Shown one piece after another: positions 10,601 through 22,365 of a stretch of DNA of 64,000 nucleotides. The translations under genes were made by a program, and so were the position numbers. Below the pieces are notes generated by a model. That model searched no databases, was not told the origin of the DNA, and was given only the letters and a program-made list of their open reading frames with translations. The DNA is from Deroplatys truncata (lineage: Eukaryota > Arthropoda > Insecta > Mantodea > Mantidae): the NCBI GenBank assembly GCA_030765065.1, contig CM060977.1:99651795-99715794 (forward strand), written 5' to 3'. Position 1 is the stretch's first letter, and every line of letters starts with the position of its first letter.

Positions 10601-11057
10601 AACACTCATTTACTGAATTCAAGCCCGGTGGGTAGTACCTGCTAAGAGCCACTTCGAGGGCTACGAGGAGGTCTGTAAGGGATCTTAGCCGTAGAGAAAG
10701 TAACCTTCCTAGGTGTAGGAACCCAAAATCAAACCTGGTCCACGGAGTGAATGTTATGCGATTGATTGTTTATTAGTCCACGTAAAAATTAGATAACGAA
10801 ATAACAGGACAGCTTTAACCAGAAAAACGACCATGGATATAAAAACGAATATTGAGTTTGCGATATTTCAGTAGATATACGAAATCTTTTGTTGAAATTT
10901 CACAAGTAATAGTAGCAAACGGAACGGTGGATAATAAACCGAGCTCTCGAAAAAAGAATAGCGGTAGCTTAAATAAGACTTTTAAGATATATAGCAGGGT
11001 ATATTTATTGGATAAAAATAAAATTCCTTAAACTCGAAATGAATTAAAAATGTTTAG
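10601..11057. other. unassigned DNA
   Basis: 10620-10740 is GC-richer ('AAGCCCGGTGGGTAGTACC') and could be a retroposon piece, but I see no pol III boxes and no second copy. The rest is AT-rich. Confidence 0.35.
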
Positions 11058-12396
11058 TACGGGGTGATTAACATAGAGCAGAACAAGTTCCGGGACTCTT
11101 AGCAATGCGCGCTGAGCGGGTGACAGCACGTCCGCAGGAAATGTAGGTACATTACGGTTTGTCGCGTAAGTTATTTCTAACAAAGAAAACAAAAGTAAAT
11201 ACTTAAAAATAAAAGTACTCACATATATCAAGCCAAGATATGATGGAAGTGCCTCCCTTCGTTATTCAAGCACTTCTGGCACCTGCTTAGGAAACTGGCC
11301 ATTACAAGCTTGAGTTCCCTCTGAGGAATGACAGTAATTTCTTGACGAATGTTATATTAAGTTCCTCTTATGGATTTGTTTTTCAAAGTGTCTCTTTCTA
11401 TCCTCCCCAGAGATGGAAATCACAGAGGATTAAATCGGGGGAACGGGAGGGCGATATGTTGTTAGTGATAACATTATCTTCACACTGAGTGGAGTTACTC
11501 TATCGAGAAGCTGATTGTTTTGCCGTCGCAGATTTCTTTGTAAAATTGCGTAACTTCATTCCCTCTGAGTTAATTCGGCCACAACTGCCCGCAAAATGTT
11601 TTGCACATCCCACTCACTATTATTTCCGCAAAAAAAAACAATTGTACCTATTATTCTCTCACCGCTAATAGTGCACCACACTCCTATTTTTTTATCATGC
11701 AGTGGTTCCTGGTGAAGAGGTTAGGCTTTTCAGCACTTAGTATTGATTGCTTTGGGTATTAATACACCCAGATAGCTGAAACCACGATTCATCCAAAAAG
11801 AAAATTACATTAAGGTCCATTTATCTGGCATGTACCTTTCAAATCCCATTCACAAAATCGCATCTTTAATGCAGGGTCACCCGGTTTAGGTTCTTTCACT
11901 ACTACAGGAATTTTATAGGCTTTAACTTGAATAACTTTGTAGTAGTTTGAACAGAGCCAAAGAATATTTCCATTTGCTGGGAAAGATGTCTAAGTCATTT
12001 TCTAGGGGACCTTTCCAGAGCGTGTCCAATGTTATATAGGGTTTCTTTGCGAGAACTGTACACAGTTTATGTTTCTTATCAACAAGACCTCCCGTTTTAC
12101 GTAATTTACTAATCTATGAATCGTAGTTTTACCTTGAGCTTATCGGGAAACCGCTTTTGAATAATTGCCTTAAGGCATTCGCAGATTCTCTACGGACGTA
12201 TGAATCATAAATGAATACTTTTGGGGAACAGAATACCGATAATCGAATATAGCCATTTCACTTAATTCGCACTGTATTGCGTCAACTAAGAAACCGCGCC
12301 ACGTTTCCAAGAGTTCAACTCACACTGAAGCCTCGCTCTTCACCGCCGGCGGCTAAGAGCCGTGAAGCCGGTTCTGCTCTATGCTGATCCCCAGTA
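11058..12396 (-). mobile_element. DUF4817/DDE transposon, whole but decayed
   Basis: TIRs share 'ACATAGAGCAGAAC' (left, from about 11070) and 'GCATAGAGCAGAACCGG' (right, reversed), with TA at both outer edges. The minus strand holds an IS630/Tc1/mariner-superfamily transposase: HTH region near 12170-12270, 'FSFWMNRGFSYLGV' (degenerate FLDExWF), 'PLHDKKIGVWCTISGERIIG' near 11700, and the C-terminus near 11250-11330. Numerous stops and shifts, including the DDE core. Length about 1.34 kb, normal for the group. Confidence 0.7.
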
Positions 12397-12559
12397 TCAT
12401 GAAAAATATTACGAATATCCAACAAATTGGTATGAACATGTACAGCACGCGCGATATAAAACCTGATTTCTCACACGAGGTTTTGCATCTGGGTAGCACG
12501 ACATACCACAGTCAGCACTATCCTCACTTCCTAAATCTGTATTCCTGTAAGCCTTGCAC

Positions 12560-12910
12560 ATAAAATATAATCAACCCTTACCTCATAGCAAATGCTGTAT
12601 TTGCAAAAGTCACTGACACTGCAACTTGTGCCAAGTTTGATAGGGATTTTTGGAATGAAAGTTCAAGATTTTTACCAATTTCGTCTAATGCTTCTTCTGT
12701 TAACACTGTACGACTTAGTGTTTGTTTTGCACCGAACCGTTAGTCTCAAATTTATTCACAAGATCGTGAATTGAAGTTCTGAATGGAGGCAAGTGTGTAG
12801 GAAACTTCAAGATGAATTCTTCACGTACGCTACGGGCAGATTCGTATTTAAAGTAACGTTTGCATACAATTATGCGTTGTTCTAAAGATAGTTGCCTTCC
12901 CATCTCCATA
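12560..12910 (-). mobile_element. DUF4817-type transposase, N-terminal fragment
   Basis: The minus frame starting near 12909 reads 'MEMGRQLSLEQRIIVCKRYF...FPTHLPPFRTSIHDLVNKF', the DUF4817 helix-turn-helix. After a short shift it gives 'VLTEEALDEIGKNLE' and 'SLSNLAQVAVSVTFA', the second HTH. The catalytic domain is absent; the neighbouring TIR-bounded element at 11058-12396 lies where it would be expected but has its own N-terminus. Confidence 0.7.
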
Positions 12911-13235
12911 AACAAAAGTGGACTACCGACCTTAATGACTATATGATAACTGTCGTGAGTAAGGGATGCGGGGGGAAGCCAACCAGCATTGGCTCTGATA
13001 CACAACACCGTACAGCGGTCACGTTTTATACTGAAGACGCATTATTAGGAATGGAAAAATAACATATACTTTTGAATATTTTAAAACATAAACCGAAAGT
13101 TAAAATGATTTGTGGGCTACCTAAAGAGAGAATGATTGTCTACCTACTTGATTTAAATGTAGCCGGGACAGACTAATAATAGCCTAACTCGTGAAGAATG
13201 ATGGTGATAATGATGATGATGATGATGACTGGATT
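12911..13235. other. unassigned DNA with short GAT repeat
   Basis: No family seen. A (GAT)n run lies at about 13200-13228. Confidence 0.4.
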
Positions 13236-13310
13236 CAGTAATACATCTCGGTATTGAATTTTTGGGTGAAGTGCAATTATTTTCTCTACTTATTTTTTTC
13301 TATCAGAGGG
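13236..13310 (-). mobile_element. HINE-like 5'-end fragment
   Basis: 'ATCTCGGTATTGAATTTTTG' followed by 'GGTGAAGTGCAA' and 'TTTTCTCTACTT' matches the 5' block of the family on the minus strand; the remainder is missing. Confidence 0.5.
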
Positions 13311-13439
13311 GACTTACCACTGCTCAAGTGTGAATGTTGTACTTATGCACCACAAGGATGTGCCTCTGGGAGGGAGGATAGATAAGAGGAGATGACGGGT
13401 GACCGGAAACAGGAGTGACGGCACAGCAGTGACAGGGAC

Positions 13440-13808
13440 TCTTCAGCTTTCAGATTGAGACACCCCGGCAGTCGAAGAGGCAGACCGGGCACCCTCACTC
13501 ACACACAGGGTCCACATCTCGTTCCAAAGGGGTATCTGCTTACCCCTGGCAATCATCTGAAATCCAAGGGACGCAGAATATTCCACAGAGAGCATCGTTA
13601 TTCCTGCCAAGCCGCACCAAAACTTCCAACCTTGAAACAGATCTAACGGGGTGAAGGATGAACGGATCGAATGGAGGGACAGGAAATTTGGGGACTGAAA
13701 GAAACGAATCCAGCATTCGCCTGACGACCCCGGAAAACCTCATCGCAAACAATTCCGGGACCTCCCGAATGTGAGCGTACGCGTTACCGCGGTGCCACCT
13801 CGCTCGGT
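13440..13808 (-). mobile_element. SINE1, minus strand
   Basis: The head on the minus strand starts at 13808 with GACCGAGCGAGGTGG, and the B-box region near 13760 is 'GGGAGGTCCCGGAATT'. Then comes 'GGGTCGTCAGGCGAATGCTG', the family's second block. The far body (13440-13650) does not match the bodies of the other copies by eye, so it may be a different 3' subtype or older flanking DNA. Confidence 0.65.
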
Positions 13809-14540
13809 CTTCTACTTATTAATTAGTAGAGAAAGTAATAAGTAGGAGTATTCCGACTATCACTATCTCTCTCCCTCTCTTTCTTCCCCCACTGCTATAC
13901 TGCGTTCCAGCGCTTTGTGCATAACTCTAATAAAACGCATTAAGAAGCGAAATGGACCAACTCATTTATCATCCACTACATTCCTCATTGCCTTATATTC
14001 CTTGGAGCTTTATTACACGTATTTACACTGTGTTTGTATTTTGTTTTCATTACATAAACTCTAAACTGAAATGTGCAGATGTACATACAAGATGAAAGCA
14101 CACATTTTATTTTGAAAATCGTCAAAGCGGTGCTGAAAACGTTTGCCAGTCCTGCTCTGGGGCATTATGTTGATGGACGTATGCTTACACATAAAGCCGA
14201 TTACCCCTCTGTTTCATACGAACATGTCGACCCCTTTTGTTTAGTCTTTGGCCGCTCCAAAACTATTTTTGTTTTGGAGTTTTTTCTTTATGAACGCTAA
14301 CGCAAATGACCATAAATACAATATACGTCCTGCTACGTCCCTTGCATTCTACACAATGTTTTTTGTGTCCTCGGGGAGGTATACAGATATATTTTACAAA
14401 CTATTGTAAATACGCACTAAACTCCAAACTGTAAGGTGGAGCTTTTAACGTTTCTCCAATACCAGTTCATTTTCCGTGTTCGTATCAGAGTTAATATGCT
14501 TGTGAGTGGGACTCCAATTTTTATGACATTTACGTTTTAT
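13809..14540. other. unassigned DNA
   Basis: Pyrimidine-rich at 13860-13900, otherwise AT-rich. The longest plus frame (14073-14300) shows no motif I recognise. Confidence 0.4.
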
Positions 14541-15238
14541 AAAATTCTGACGTGTTACATCCACATGACTTTCTCAGCCTCTATCGCTTATTAGTAGATA
14601 TCATATGCTTACTAAAGTTTGTTTTGCTAACTACTTCATGCAGAAATAGCTACATTACACATTTCATTATACATTCAATTGGTTCAGTGATAGTCAAATG
14701 TTTAAGAATGGACACTAAGAGCATATGCTGACCTTAAAATTCTGTATTATTTCCATGATAATCGTGAGAAACAACTGAAAATCCACACAGCTTTAAAATA
14801 ATGGCCAAGTATTCAACAATTCATACCATTAATAATGGTTATCTCGGAAATGGCTTATGCCACAACAATGTAATTTGAAATAAATCGTGTGTTTTAAAGA
14901 AATCTGCATTTTTTTGTGAAGTACGTTTTCGTGTACCGCTTAACGTTTACCAGTTATACAAATTTGCTACCGAATGAAGAGAACTTCGAAGGCTATTCCC
15001 AAAAAGTTTAAGATATATCTTCCTGTCGCATCTTTAGAGGATACTGAACATAAGTAAAAAGGTTGGTATTTACCCGACTTTGCTATTCACACACGCACAC
15101 ACACACGTTTTTCTGAAAATGATTTTCTGGGGTTCAAGGAGCCTCAAAACTTGTATTTCCGGTGTAATATCAATATCCAATTTTTGCGTGGAATGCAATG
15201 CTTCTATAACTATTATGTGTGCAGTAGAAAAGTAAAAA
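14541..15238 (-). mobile_element. HINE-like element, first of three in a row
   Basis: The minus-strand copy begins at its 3' end, AATTCTGACGTGTTACATCC with 'CATGACTTTCTC', and ends at its 5' end 'GCAGTAGAAAAGTAAAAAT'. Internal '(CACA)n' block at 15093-15110. Shorter subfamily (about 700 bp). Same orientation as the next two pieces. Confidence 0.7.
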
Positions 15239-15284
15239 TTAATTTTAAAGGAAGTCTAAAATCTAAGAGAAAATTACGAAATAT

Positions 15285-15480
15285 AAAAAGTCCTGATTGC
15301 TGCACTCGCATGTGGTTTTTACTCACTCTTATACAAACCATTCTTAGAAACCTTAAACTTATTGCTAATCCAGATAAACTTGAATTCACATTTACATATT
15401 TCATTCTATGACACAGTAAATGAAGCGATAATCAGATCCTTGAATAGCGTGTGATGGCTTTGAAATTCCATGCTCTTTGC
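15285..15480 (-). mobile_element. HINE-like element, 3' end only
   Basis: Begins 'AGTCCTGATTGCTGCACTCG' and continues 'CTCTTATACAAACCATTCTT', the 3'-terminal region of the family. It stops before the next copy, which starts at 15497. Confidence 0.65.
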
Positions 15481-15496
15481 TGACCAGAGAAAAAAA

Positions 15497-16131
15497 AAGC
15501 CCTGACGCGTTGCATTCGTGTGACTTTCCACTCGTCTACAAAATATTCCTACAAAACGAATTCTTCTACCTTCTTACTAATACAGATAAATATTTAACAC
15601 TCATTTACACATTTCGTTATAGGAATAAGAAAAATAAAATAAGCTAAAGCGACAGACAAATATTTTTAAAGCGGGCTTTGAAAATCTGTTGTTTGCAGAA
15701 GAGAAACATATAAAGGTTTTAGAAATTCAAACCAATAACAATGAATATCTCGGAAATGGCTAACGCAGAAAAACATTTTGACATAAACTCTATGCTTCAC
15801 GAGATCTATAATTTTTGTGTTGTGAGACTTTTTATATCAATTTGGGTTTACCAATTACACAAAAGTTATTCAGAATAAAGAATGGCTGTCTTTAGAAAAT
15901 TCAAATTATACATTTTAGTTGACATGAAAATAGTTAAACATTATATGGTGTTTTAATCAAAGTCGTTACATCCATTTTTGAGAAAAACATAAAAAATAAC
16001 AAAAACTTCCATGTAAAGGGTAGTTTGTGGTAGAGAGAGTTTTTCAAACCCTTCGTGTAGCATTCTTTGAAGGTCCTGAAATTTAATACAAGATTCATCT
16101 TTAAGCGACTTTTCGTTTTTGAGTTATCCTC

Positions 16132-16178
<47 letters not shown>

Positions 16179-16300
16179 ACACACACACACGGAGCTTTCT
16201 CCAAAAATAAATTTCTTAAGAGACCTCAATACATGTATTTCCGGTGAAACCTTGATATCGAATTTTTGGGGGAGAACAATACCTCCTCAACTTAGTGTAA
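15497..16300 (-). mobile_element. HINE-like element, third in a row
   Basis: Starts 'GCCCTGACGCGTTGCATTCG' (3' end) and ends 'TCGAATTTTTGGGGGAGAAC' near 16270 (5' end, terminal motif eroded). It contains a (CA)n microsatellite at 16134-16190 in the same place as in other copies. A SINE1 follows directly at 16304. Confidence 0.7.
16134..16190. repeat. (CA)n microsatellite within HINE
   Basis: About 28 CA units with one T interruption. It lies at the position where other copies of the element carry (GT)n or (GTCT)n, so it belongs to the element. Confidence 0.9.
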
Positions 16301-16303
16301 GCA

Positions 16304-16825
16304 CGACCGAGCGGGATGGTTCAGGCGGTTGCGTTACGCCTGTAGCACACATTCGGGAGGTCCCGGGATCGATCGCCGGCGACCGCACACTCTGGTCCAC
16401 ATGTTTTTCGTGGTTTCGTCGGGTCGCCAGGCGAATGCTGGGGATTCATCTTCCACCATGGCCCTCCTTCCTTTCATTCCCTGTACCCATCATCTTCCTC
16501 GTCATCTGTTTCAGGGTTGTAGGACCAGGTGACGGTGTTGTTTCTGGGCGGTGGCTTTCGCTCTGTAAACATTTCTTCCTTGGCGTCGCTCCGGGGACCC
16601 TGGAGGTTGGTTTGTGAGCAGGGACGTGCCGTATCAGATGTGTTCTACCTGTAAACATTAGGGACCCCGCCATGCTTGCGCCCGTCGGCATCCGGATCTG
16701 GCCGCCTTTCGGGTTTCTCCCCCATCCTTCCCTACCAGGGTCACGTGGGAAGCATAAAGGGTAGATTTGTCTGCGTGCGGTGTTCTGCTCCAGTTCCGAG
16801 GACCCTCCGTGATAGTACCATAAAT
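16304..16825 (+). mobile_element. SINE1, subtype with 500-bp body
   Basis: Head GACCGAGCGGGATGG with B box GGGATCGATCGCC, then 'TTTTTCGTGGTTTCGTCGGG' and 'TCGCCAGGCGAATGCTGG'. The body continues 'GTTGTAGGACCAGGTGAC', '...GACGTCGCT'-like and 'GGTTTCTCCCCC' to 'CTCCGTGATAGTACC'. The same body is found at 27408-27990, so this is a separate subtype from the 731 and 28722 copies. Confidence 0.75.
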
Positions 16826-17623
16826 ACGAAGTCTGAATAGTAAAACGATATAATAATCACAAAAGTGACCTAAAACCTGATATTAATTTAGTGTATTAAA
16901 ATTGTTGCACAGAAGGTTATAAATGCATTTATACGCGAGTATAACTACACAAAATGTAGAAATAGGAATAATGATGACAACTAAGAAATAATTGAAAACA
17001 CGTATATTTTTTCAAGGTTCTTAGAAGAATGTAAAAAGAAAATTAAATAGCAGCTCTTATAAAACATAGCACTACCTTCTTTGAGTAAAGATTATACAAC
17101 ATTCATAGGAAATAAAGAGGATTTCACAACACGACGCAAGAATAAGGAAAACAGCAAGGGAAAACTGATGTGTCTCTCCCTACTTTGGAACATGAATTCA
17201 TAACTGCGATGATAAATTTTTCCCTGATATAAATATCCTTTCACGCACTAGCAACCCTTTACAAACTAGACATTAATAGGAGTAATGTTTATTTCTCAAG
17301 ATTATGAGTAAAGGATATACAAAGCTACCCTTGGACAGTGAAATTTCTTAAAATTCAACAGTTATCCTTATATAAAATGTCAGTAATATGAATCCTTATA
17401 TAGTCAATGTAAATGCAAGAAAATGGCTAAATAATGACGTAAACTCTAAATATATGCCCTAAAATAGAACATGGCATATAGTGACCAAAAATGGCCTTAC
17501 ATTTTCATTTTCTCTACCCTGAACACAAAATAAGGATTTATATATACTGACGTGCACAAAAATATGTCCTATAATGGAACGGAGCTGTTCAAGTTGGTGT
17601 TGGCAAAATCTAGGCACACTCCC
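16826..17623. other. unassigned AT-rich DNA
   Basis: No gene or repeat family recognised. Confidence 0.4.
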
Positions 17624-17935
17624 TACGAAGGTGGTCTGAAAAGTTTCCGACCTAATAAAGATACAAGACATTTTTTTCAGATTTATTTTTATTTTTCAAC
17701 ATAGTCTCCTTGTAACTCTACACACTTCTCCCAGCGATGCTGCCATCTCTGTAACCCGTCCAAATAGTACTCACATCACCTCACTCAAACGACTGTTACA
17801 TAACAACTGAGCGTCCAAAATGGCTGAAACATTGGTGAATAACTGTCAACAGATGAACAACAAATTCACTAGCTTTTATTTACGAGTACTGCCATCTTCA
17901 TGTTGAGGTCGGAAACTTTTCAGACCACCCTCGTA
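17624..17935 (-). mobile_element. mariner deletion derivative
   Basis: TIRs of 30 bp, TACGAAGGTGGTCTGAAAAG... against TACGAGGGTGGTCTGAAAAG..., 29 of 30 identical, with TA at each end. On the minus strand 17685-17770 encodes the transposase C-terminus 'RWQHRWEKCVELQGDYVEK' and stop, typical of the irritans-type mariners. The rest of the coding region is missing, leaving C-terminus joined to 5' leader. The well-preserved TIRs suggest it moved as a MITE fairly recently. Confidence 0.85.
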
Positions 17936-18697
17936 GTAGTTTGACCACCTTTTTCGAGGATAGTTCCAGTCACTGGATTGGCAGGGAACTTTGTATCCCC
18001 AAAAGTAGGTATGGCCGACCTGCCGAAGGGTAAAATTACAACTTATACCCTATATTTTGATAATACACAACCTTTTTCTTATTGCCGTTTAGTAGCAGCA
18101 ATAACTTAATCTTCGTCTCAATGTCGCTGATAAAAGCTCTCATATACGTAAGTGTCGTAGCTGTCCTTAAGTTTAACCACGCATATAAATAATAATTCCT
18201 CATCCTTTCCTCTAAAAGGCCGAATTATTTGTAACTGGCTTAGCCTTTCCTTGTAGGCTAATCGTAGTGAAAATTTCATGGAGGGATATCCGAACCACCC
18301 TTCCATTTCACATAGATTACAAACTTTGTTCATTGATCAGGCCAGTCACATAGAGAACTGATACCGGCAGTGTCAAAAGTTGGAAACCTTACGGAGAGAA
18401 GAACACTATGTTAACTAAGGGAATGGGATAAGTTTATGCACGACAGTGTACAAATTAGTAATCCTTCTTATGTAAAAATTAAAAGATAAGTTGTCATCAG
18501 AAATCGGATCCTTCTTATTAGTGTATTTTCACATTTATGAAGTTAATAAATTTTATTTCAATAACAAGCCTCTCAATTGTTGACTTGAAGTAGTGAAGTT
18601 TAAAATTTGTAAATTGGGAGACAAGAGGAGAAAAATCGTGAACATAGCCAAAAAATTTTTTTGTGGTTTAACCAGACTTATATACTGGTATTTCCTC
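17936..18697. other. unassigned AT-rich DNA
   Basis: Nothing recognised. The minus frame 18118-18333 has no family motifs. Confidence 0.4.
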
Positions 18698-18990
18698 TTT
18701 AACTAAGCGTTGTAGGAATACATGTGGATATAAGTTGCTTGATATTATGGTGGAGAATAAATGGCATTAGTCGTGCTTTGTTTGGAGGGGCTATGATGGT
18801 CATTTTAGGGTCTACTTAACTTTTTTTAATGGGAACCTACATTGTGTATGTTGTTTTCTCATTGGAAAATTGTTTATAAAACTCATTATTTTGTAATGAG
18901 AAATATGGAAACAAAATAAAAAATGTTGGTTCCGAATTACAAACGTAACTTGACCCTCAAATGACTATCCATGGATGGTCCGACCATTCA
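18698..18990. mobile_element. palindromic TIR element, partial
   Basis: 'AAGCGTTGTAGGAATACATG', 'TTGCTTGATATTATGG', 'GGCATTAGTCGTGCTTTG' and 'AATGGGAACCTACA' match the left arm of the foldback element at 61421-61783. The right arm is shortened ('TTGACCCTCAAATGACTATC'), and the centre contains about 100 bp of extra AT-rich sequence. Confidence 0.65.
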
Positions 18991-20759
18991 TTGCGCTCTT
19001 CGTATACAGCCATTCAGAATTTTTATTGTTATTTAGGTTGGTGTAAGAACAATTGCAAAGCGCTTTATACAAATGTTTTTTAATTTTTATTGAAGAGGAC
19101 AAAACAACATAAGAACATAGTTTCAAGCAGCAACCGTAGCTTGTTTGGCTATTTTAGAGATACAACTACATATCTAAACAAAACTATTACAGAGAATTTA
19201 ATGGAATTTTACACAGTTCATTGTTATTTAATAATGAAAGATTCCCTGTTGACATTTTGTTCATAAGTATAAATTAATAGTATTTGTCCTAGAGACAGAT
19301 GTGATACTTTTTAAAAATTAATAACAATAATATTTATTACTTTCTTAAAACATTAATAACGACTATTTAAAAATATGTCTATAGGAAGATCCTACATAGA
19401 ATGTAAGAAACCATGTACAACACATCAGTAACAGCTTTGTTGAAAATGTTTTTTTATCTCCAAGAACGTCAGGTTGGTGTAAAAGAATTTATAATCCTGC
19501 ACCATACAAAGAAAGAAGATTGGAAAATACACGAGACTTGCGAGAAATTAATTGGAACCACCTTAGAACATTTAAAATTGTTAGCTAAATAGCTTTATGG
19601 TTTATGTTAAATTTAATATTTGCTTGGAACGGGAGTTATCGCCACATTTATATAAATTATTCCATGGTTTTACTCTTGATAAGCTCTACACTGGTACGGT
19701 ACAACGCAGTTTAGCGACTAACCACGAGATATCACCAAGAGGAGTTAATTCCAAGTTCGTATAACCGGTCCTTAATGCTAATTTGAATTTTCGCTCTCTG
19801 GTAAAGCGTCAAGTCTTTCAAGGAGCTATCACCCCAAAGTAAAGTGTTGTCCAAGTGTCAGTGGGGAACCAGGACAGATGTCATCTTCGCTTTACCCTGG
19901 AATTACTGTTGGCTTTCTCTTACTGCTTGTTAATGTCCTACTCTTTCTCTTCTTTTGCCTTTAAAATTATACAAAATGAAACACTCCGGAATTATTCTGA
20001 CACCCGCCTCGTTAATAATTATTACGCAATTCTCAAGAGAGAAATCCTGTTTTCGGTTTCGTGAGCACATTAAACAGGCTTTGCTTTTCACAATCATGAA
20101 ATAAGTTTTTAGACAGTTTGCACTTAAAGTGGAGCTTTCAACACGACCCACTAATCCAGAAATTTAATACTTAAACCCAGTACCGTAGTTTGAGCTAACC
20201 AAAAGTGTAACTAAGACGCCTTTTTACGATCTGGTTAAGGGCATTAGGAAGTTGAGATGCTTCAAAAATAAGATTTTTCTTTTTCTATGTGATAAAAAAT
20301 TACAAATCTTCAGACCAATTTGGCCCTTTAAGTTGCTGGTTTTAAACCTTGCGGAGCATAAGCAGGCCCCTTGTATTTTTTTCTCTCTTCGCAATTTCCC
20401 TATTTGTTTTTTTTTTTTTCATACTTCAGGTACACTACTTAAAACCTATTAAATATATGTACACTAAATGTATGCTGGTTATTTCTATCTCTTTATGCTC
20501 AACTACTTCCTGTTCAGATTCTCAAATAAATGGGAAAATAAAAAACTATTTACAATAACACATAAGGGTCTTTTTATGTTACCCAAATATAATTATTTTT
20601 TATTCTTATCAGGTTAAATATATTGGAGAAATCTTATTCACAGCATAAACGATGCTTTATATGATTTAGGGCAAAATAGTGATGAACTAAACTAAATGCA
20701 CCTAAAGTATAAGTTGCAATATTTTGAGTTAAGAAGCAGGGTGTCACTTATCACTAAGC
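18991..20759. other. unassigned AT-rich DNA
   Basis: No coding or repeat signal recognised; short homopolymers only. The frames at 19855-20151 on both strands overlap and look like chance. Confidence 0.4.
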
Positions 20760-22365
20760 GTTAAGTATTACTTTCATAAGCATTATTTGCAGAAATACTT
20801 AAATTACAACCAACTCAAATAAGGTTACTATTTATACAGTACTTATTATCTAAGCAAAACGTAAAGCATGACCAACCAAATTTGGATGCTTTCATACAAT
20901 AGTTATTGAGTAACCAAAACGTAAAGTATAACCAAGCCAAATTTTGTTACTTTCATACTGTACTTATTCTGTAAACAAACCGTAAAGTATAATGACCAAA
21001 TTTGGTTACTTTCATACTGTAGTTATTCTGTAAACAAAATGTAAAGTATAACCAAAGCAAATTTTGTTGCTTTCATGCAGTAGTTATTCAGTAACCAAAA
21101 CGTAAAGTATAACCAATCCAAACTTGGTTACTTTCATACAGTTTTTATTGTATAAACAAAGTGTAAAGTATAATAAACCCAAATTTGGTTACTTTAACAC
21201 AGCGGTTATTGTGTAAACAAAACGTAAAATACAACCAACCCAAATTTCGTTACTATTCATACAGTACTTATTACGCAAAGTATAACAAACCCAAAATGGC
21301 TACTTTCATACAGTACTTATTGTGTAAACAAAACCTAAAGCATAACCAACCCAAATTTGGTTCTTTTTCACAGTAATTATTGTGTAAACTAAACATAAAG
21401 TATAACCAACCCAAATTTGGCTACTTTCACACAGTAGTTATTGTGCAAACAAAACGTAAAGTATAATCAACACAATTTTGGTTACTTTAGCACAGCAGTT
21501 ATTGTGTAAACAAAACATAAAATACAACCAACCGAAATTTGACTACTTTCATACAGTACTTAGTTCGTAAACAAAATGTAAAGTTTAAGTAACACAGAAT
21601 TAGTTATTTTCACAAATGTTATTGTGTAAACTAAATATAACGTACAGCTGACCCAAGTTCGTTAATATTCATAGAGTAGTTACAGGTTAAACCAAATGTA
21701 GCGTATAACTGACTCAAATTGATTACTATTGGGACGGATAGTTACTGTGTAAACAAAATGAAACCTATAACTGACCCAAATTGGTTATTCTTCATACTTA
21801 AGTTACTCTGTGAACCTAATCTAACAGATAACTAATCCAAATTGGTTACTATTCATACTTTAGTTACTATATAAAGCTAATGTAACGCATAACTGATCCA
21901 AATTGGCCACTACCCATATTTAGTTACTGAGTGAGCCAAATGTAATGTACAATTGGTCCAAATTGGTTACGATTTATACTTTAGTTATTATGTAAACATA
22001 ATGTAACGTATAACTGATCCAAATTGGCTACTACCCAAATGTAGTTACCAAATGAGTAAACCAAAATGTAATGTATAATTGATCCAAATTGGTTACTATT
22101 AATAATTTAGTTACTATGTAAACCTAATGTAACGTATAACTGATCCAAATTGGCTACTGCCCATATGTAGTTACTGAGTAAACCAAATGTAGTGTATAAT
22201 TGATCCATTTAGTTACTATGTAAACCTAATGTATAACTCATCCAAATTTGGTTACTATTCATACTGCTTTTACTCTGTAAACCAAATGTAACGTATAACT
22301 GACCCAAATTGGTTACTACTGATACAGGAGCTATTGTGTAAACCAGATGTAAGGTAGTGTAATAT
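20760..22365 (+). repeat. satellite of about 26 monomers, about 60 bp
   Basis: Monomers of 58-62 bp with core CCAAATTTGGTTACTTTCAT, then 'CAGTAGTTATTGTGTAAAC' and 'AAAACGTAAAGTATAACCAA'. Monomers 1-13 (to about 21600) share one version; later ones change to 'GTATAACTGATCCAAATTGG'. A 5-monomer period is visible (21180 and 21473, 293 bp apart). From 21838 the monomers alternate in two types, giving three dimers of 121-126 bp (21838, 21959, 22085). Two monomers are shortened (near 21241 and 22206). Non-coding. Confidence 0.95.

Noticed and set aside
15934-16188. Cys/Val-rich peptide frame
   Set aside because: Translation of the (CA)n microsatellite in a HINE.
20760-22365. CRISPR-like array
   Set aside because: The whole unit repeats and diverges together; there are no unique spacers between constant repeats.
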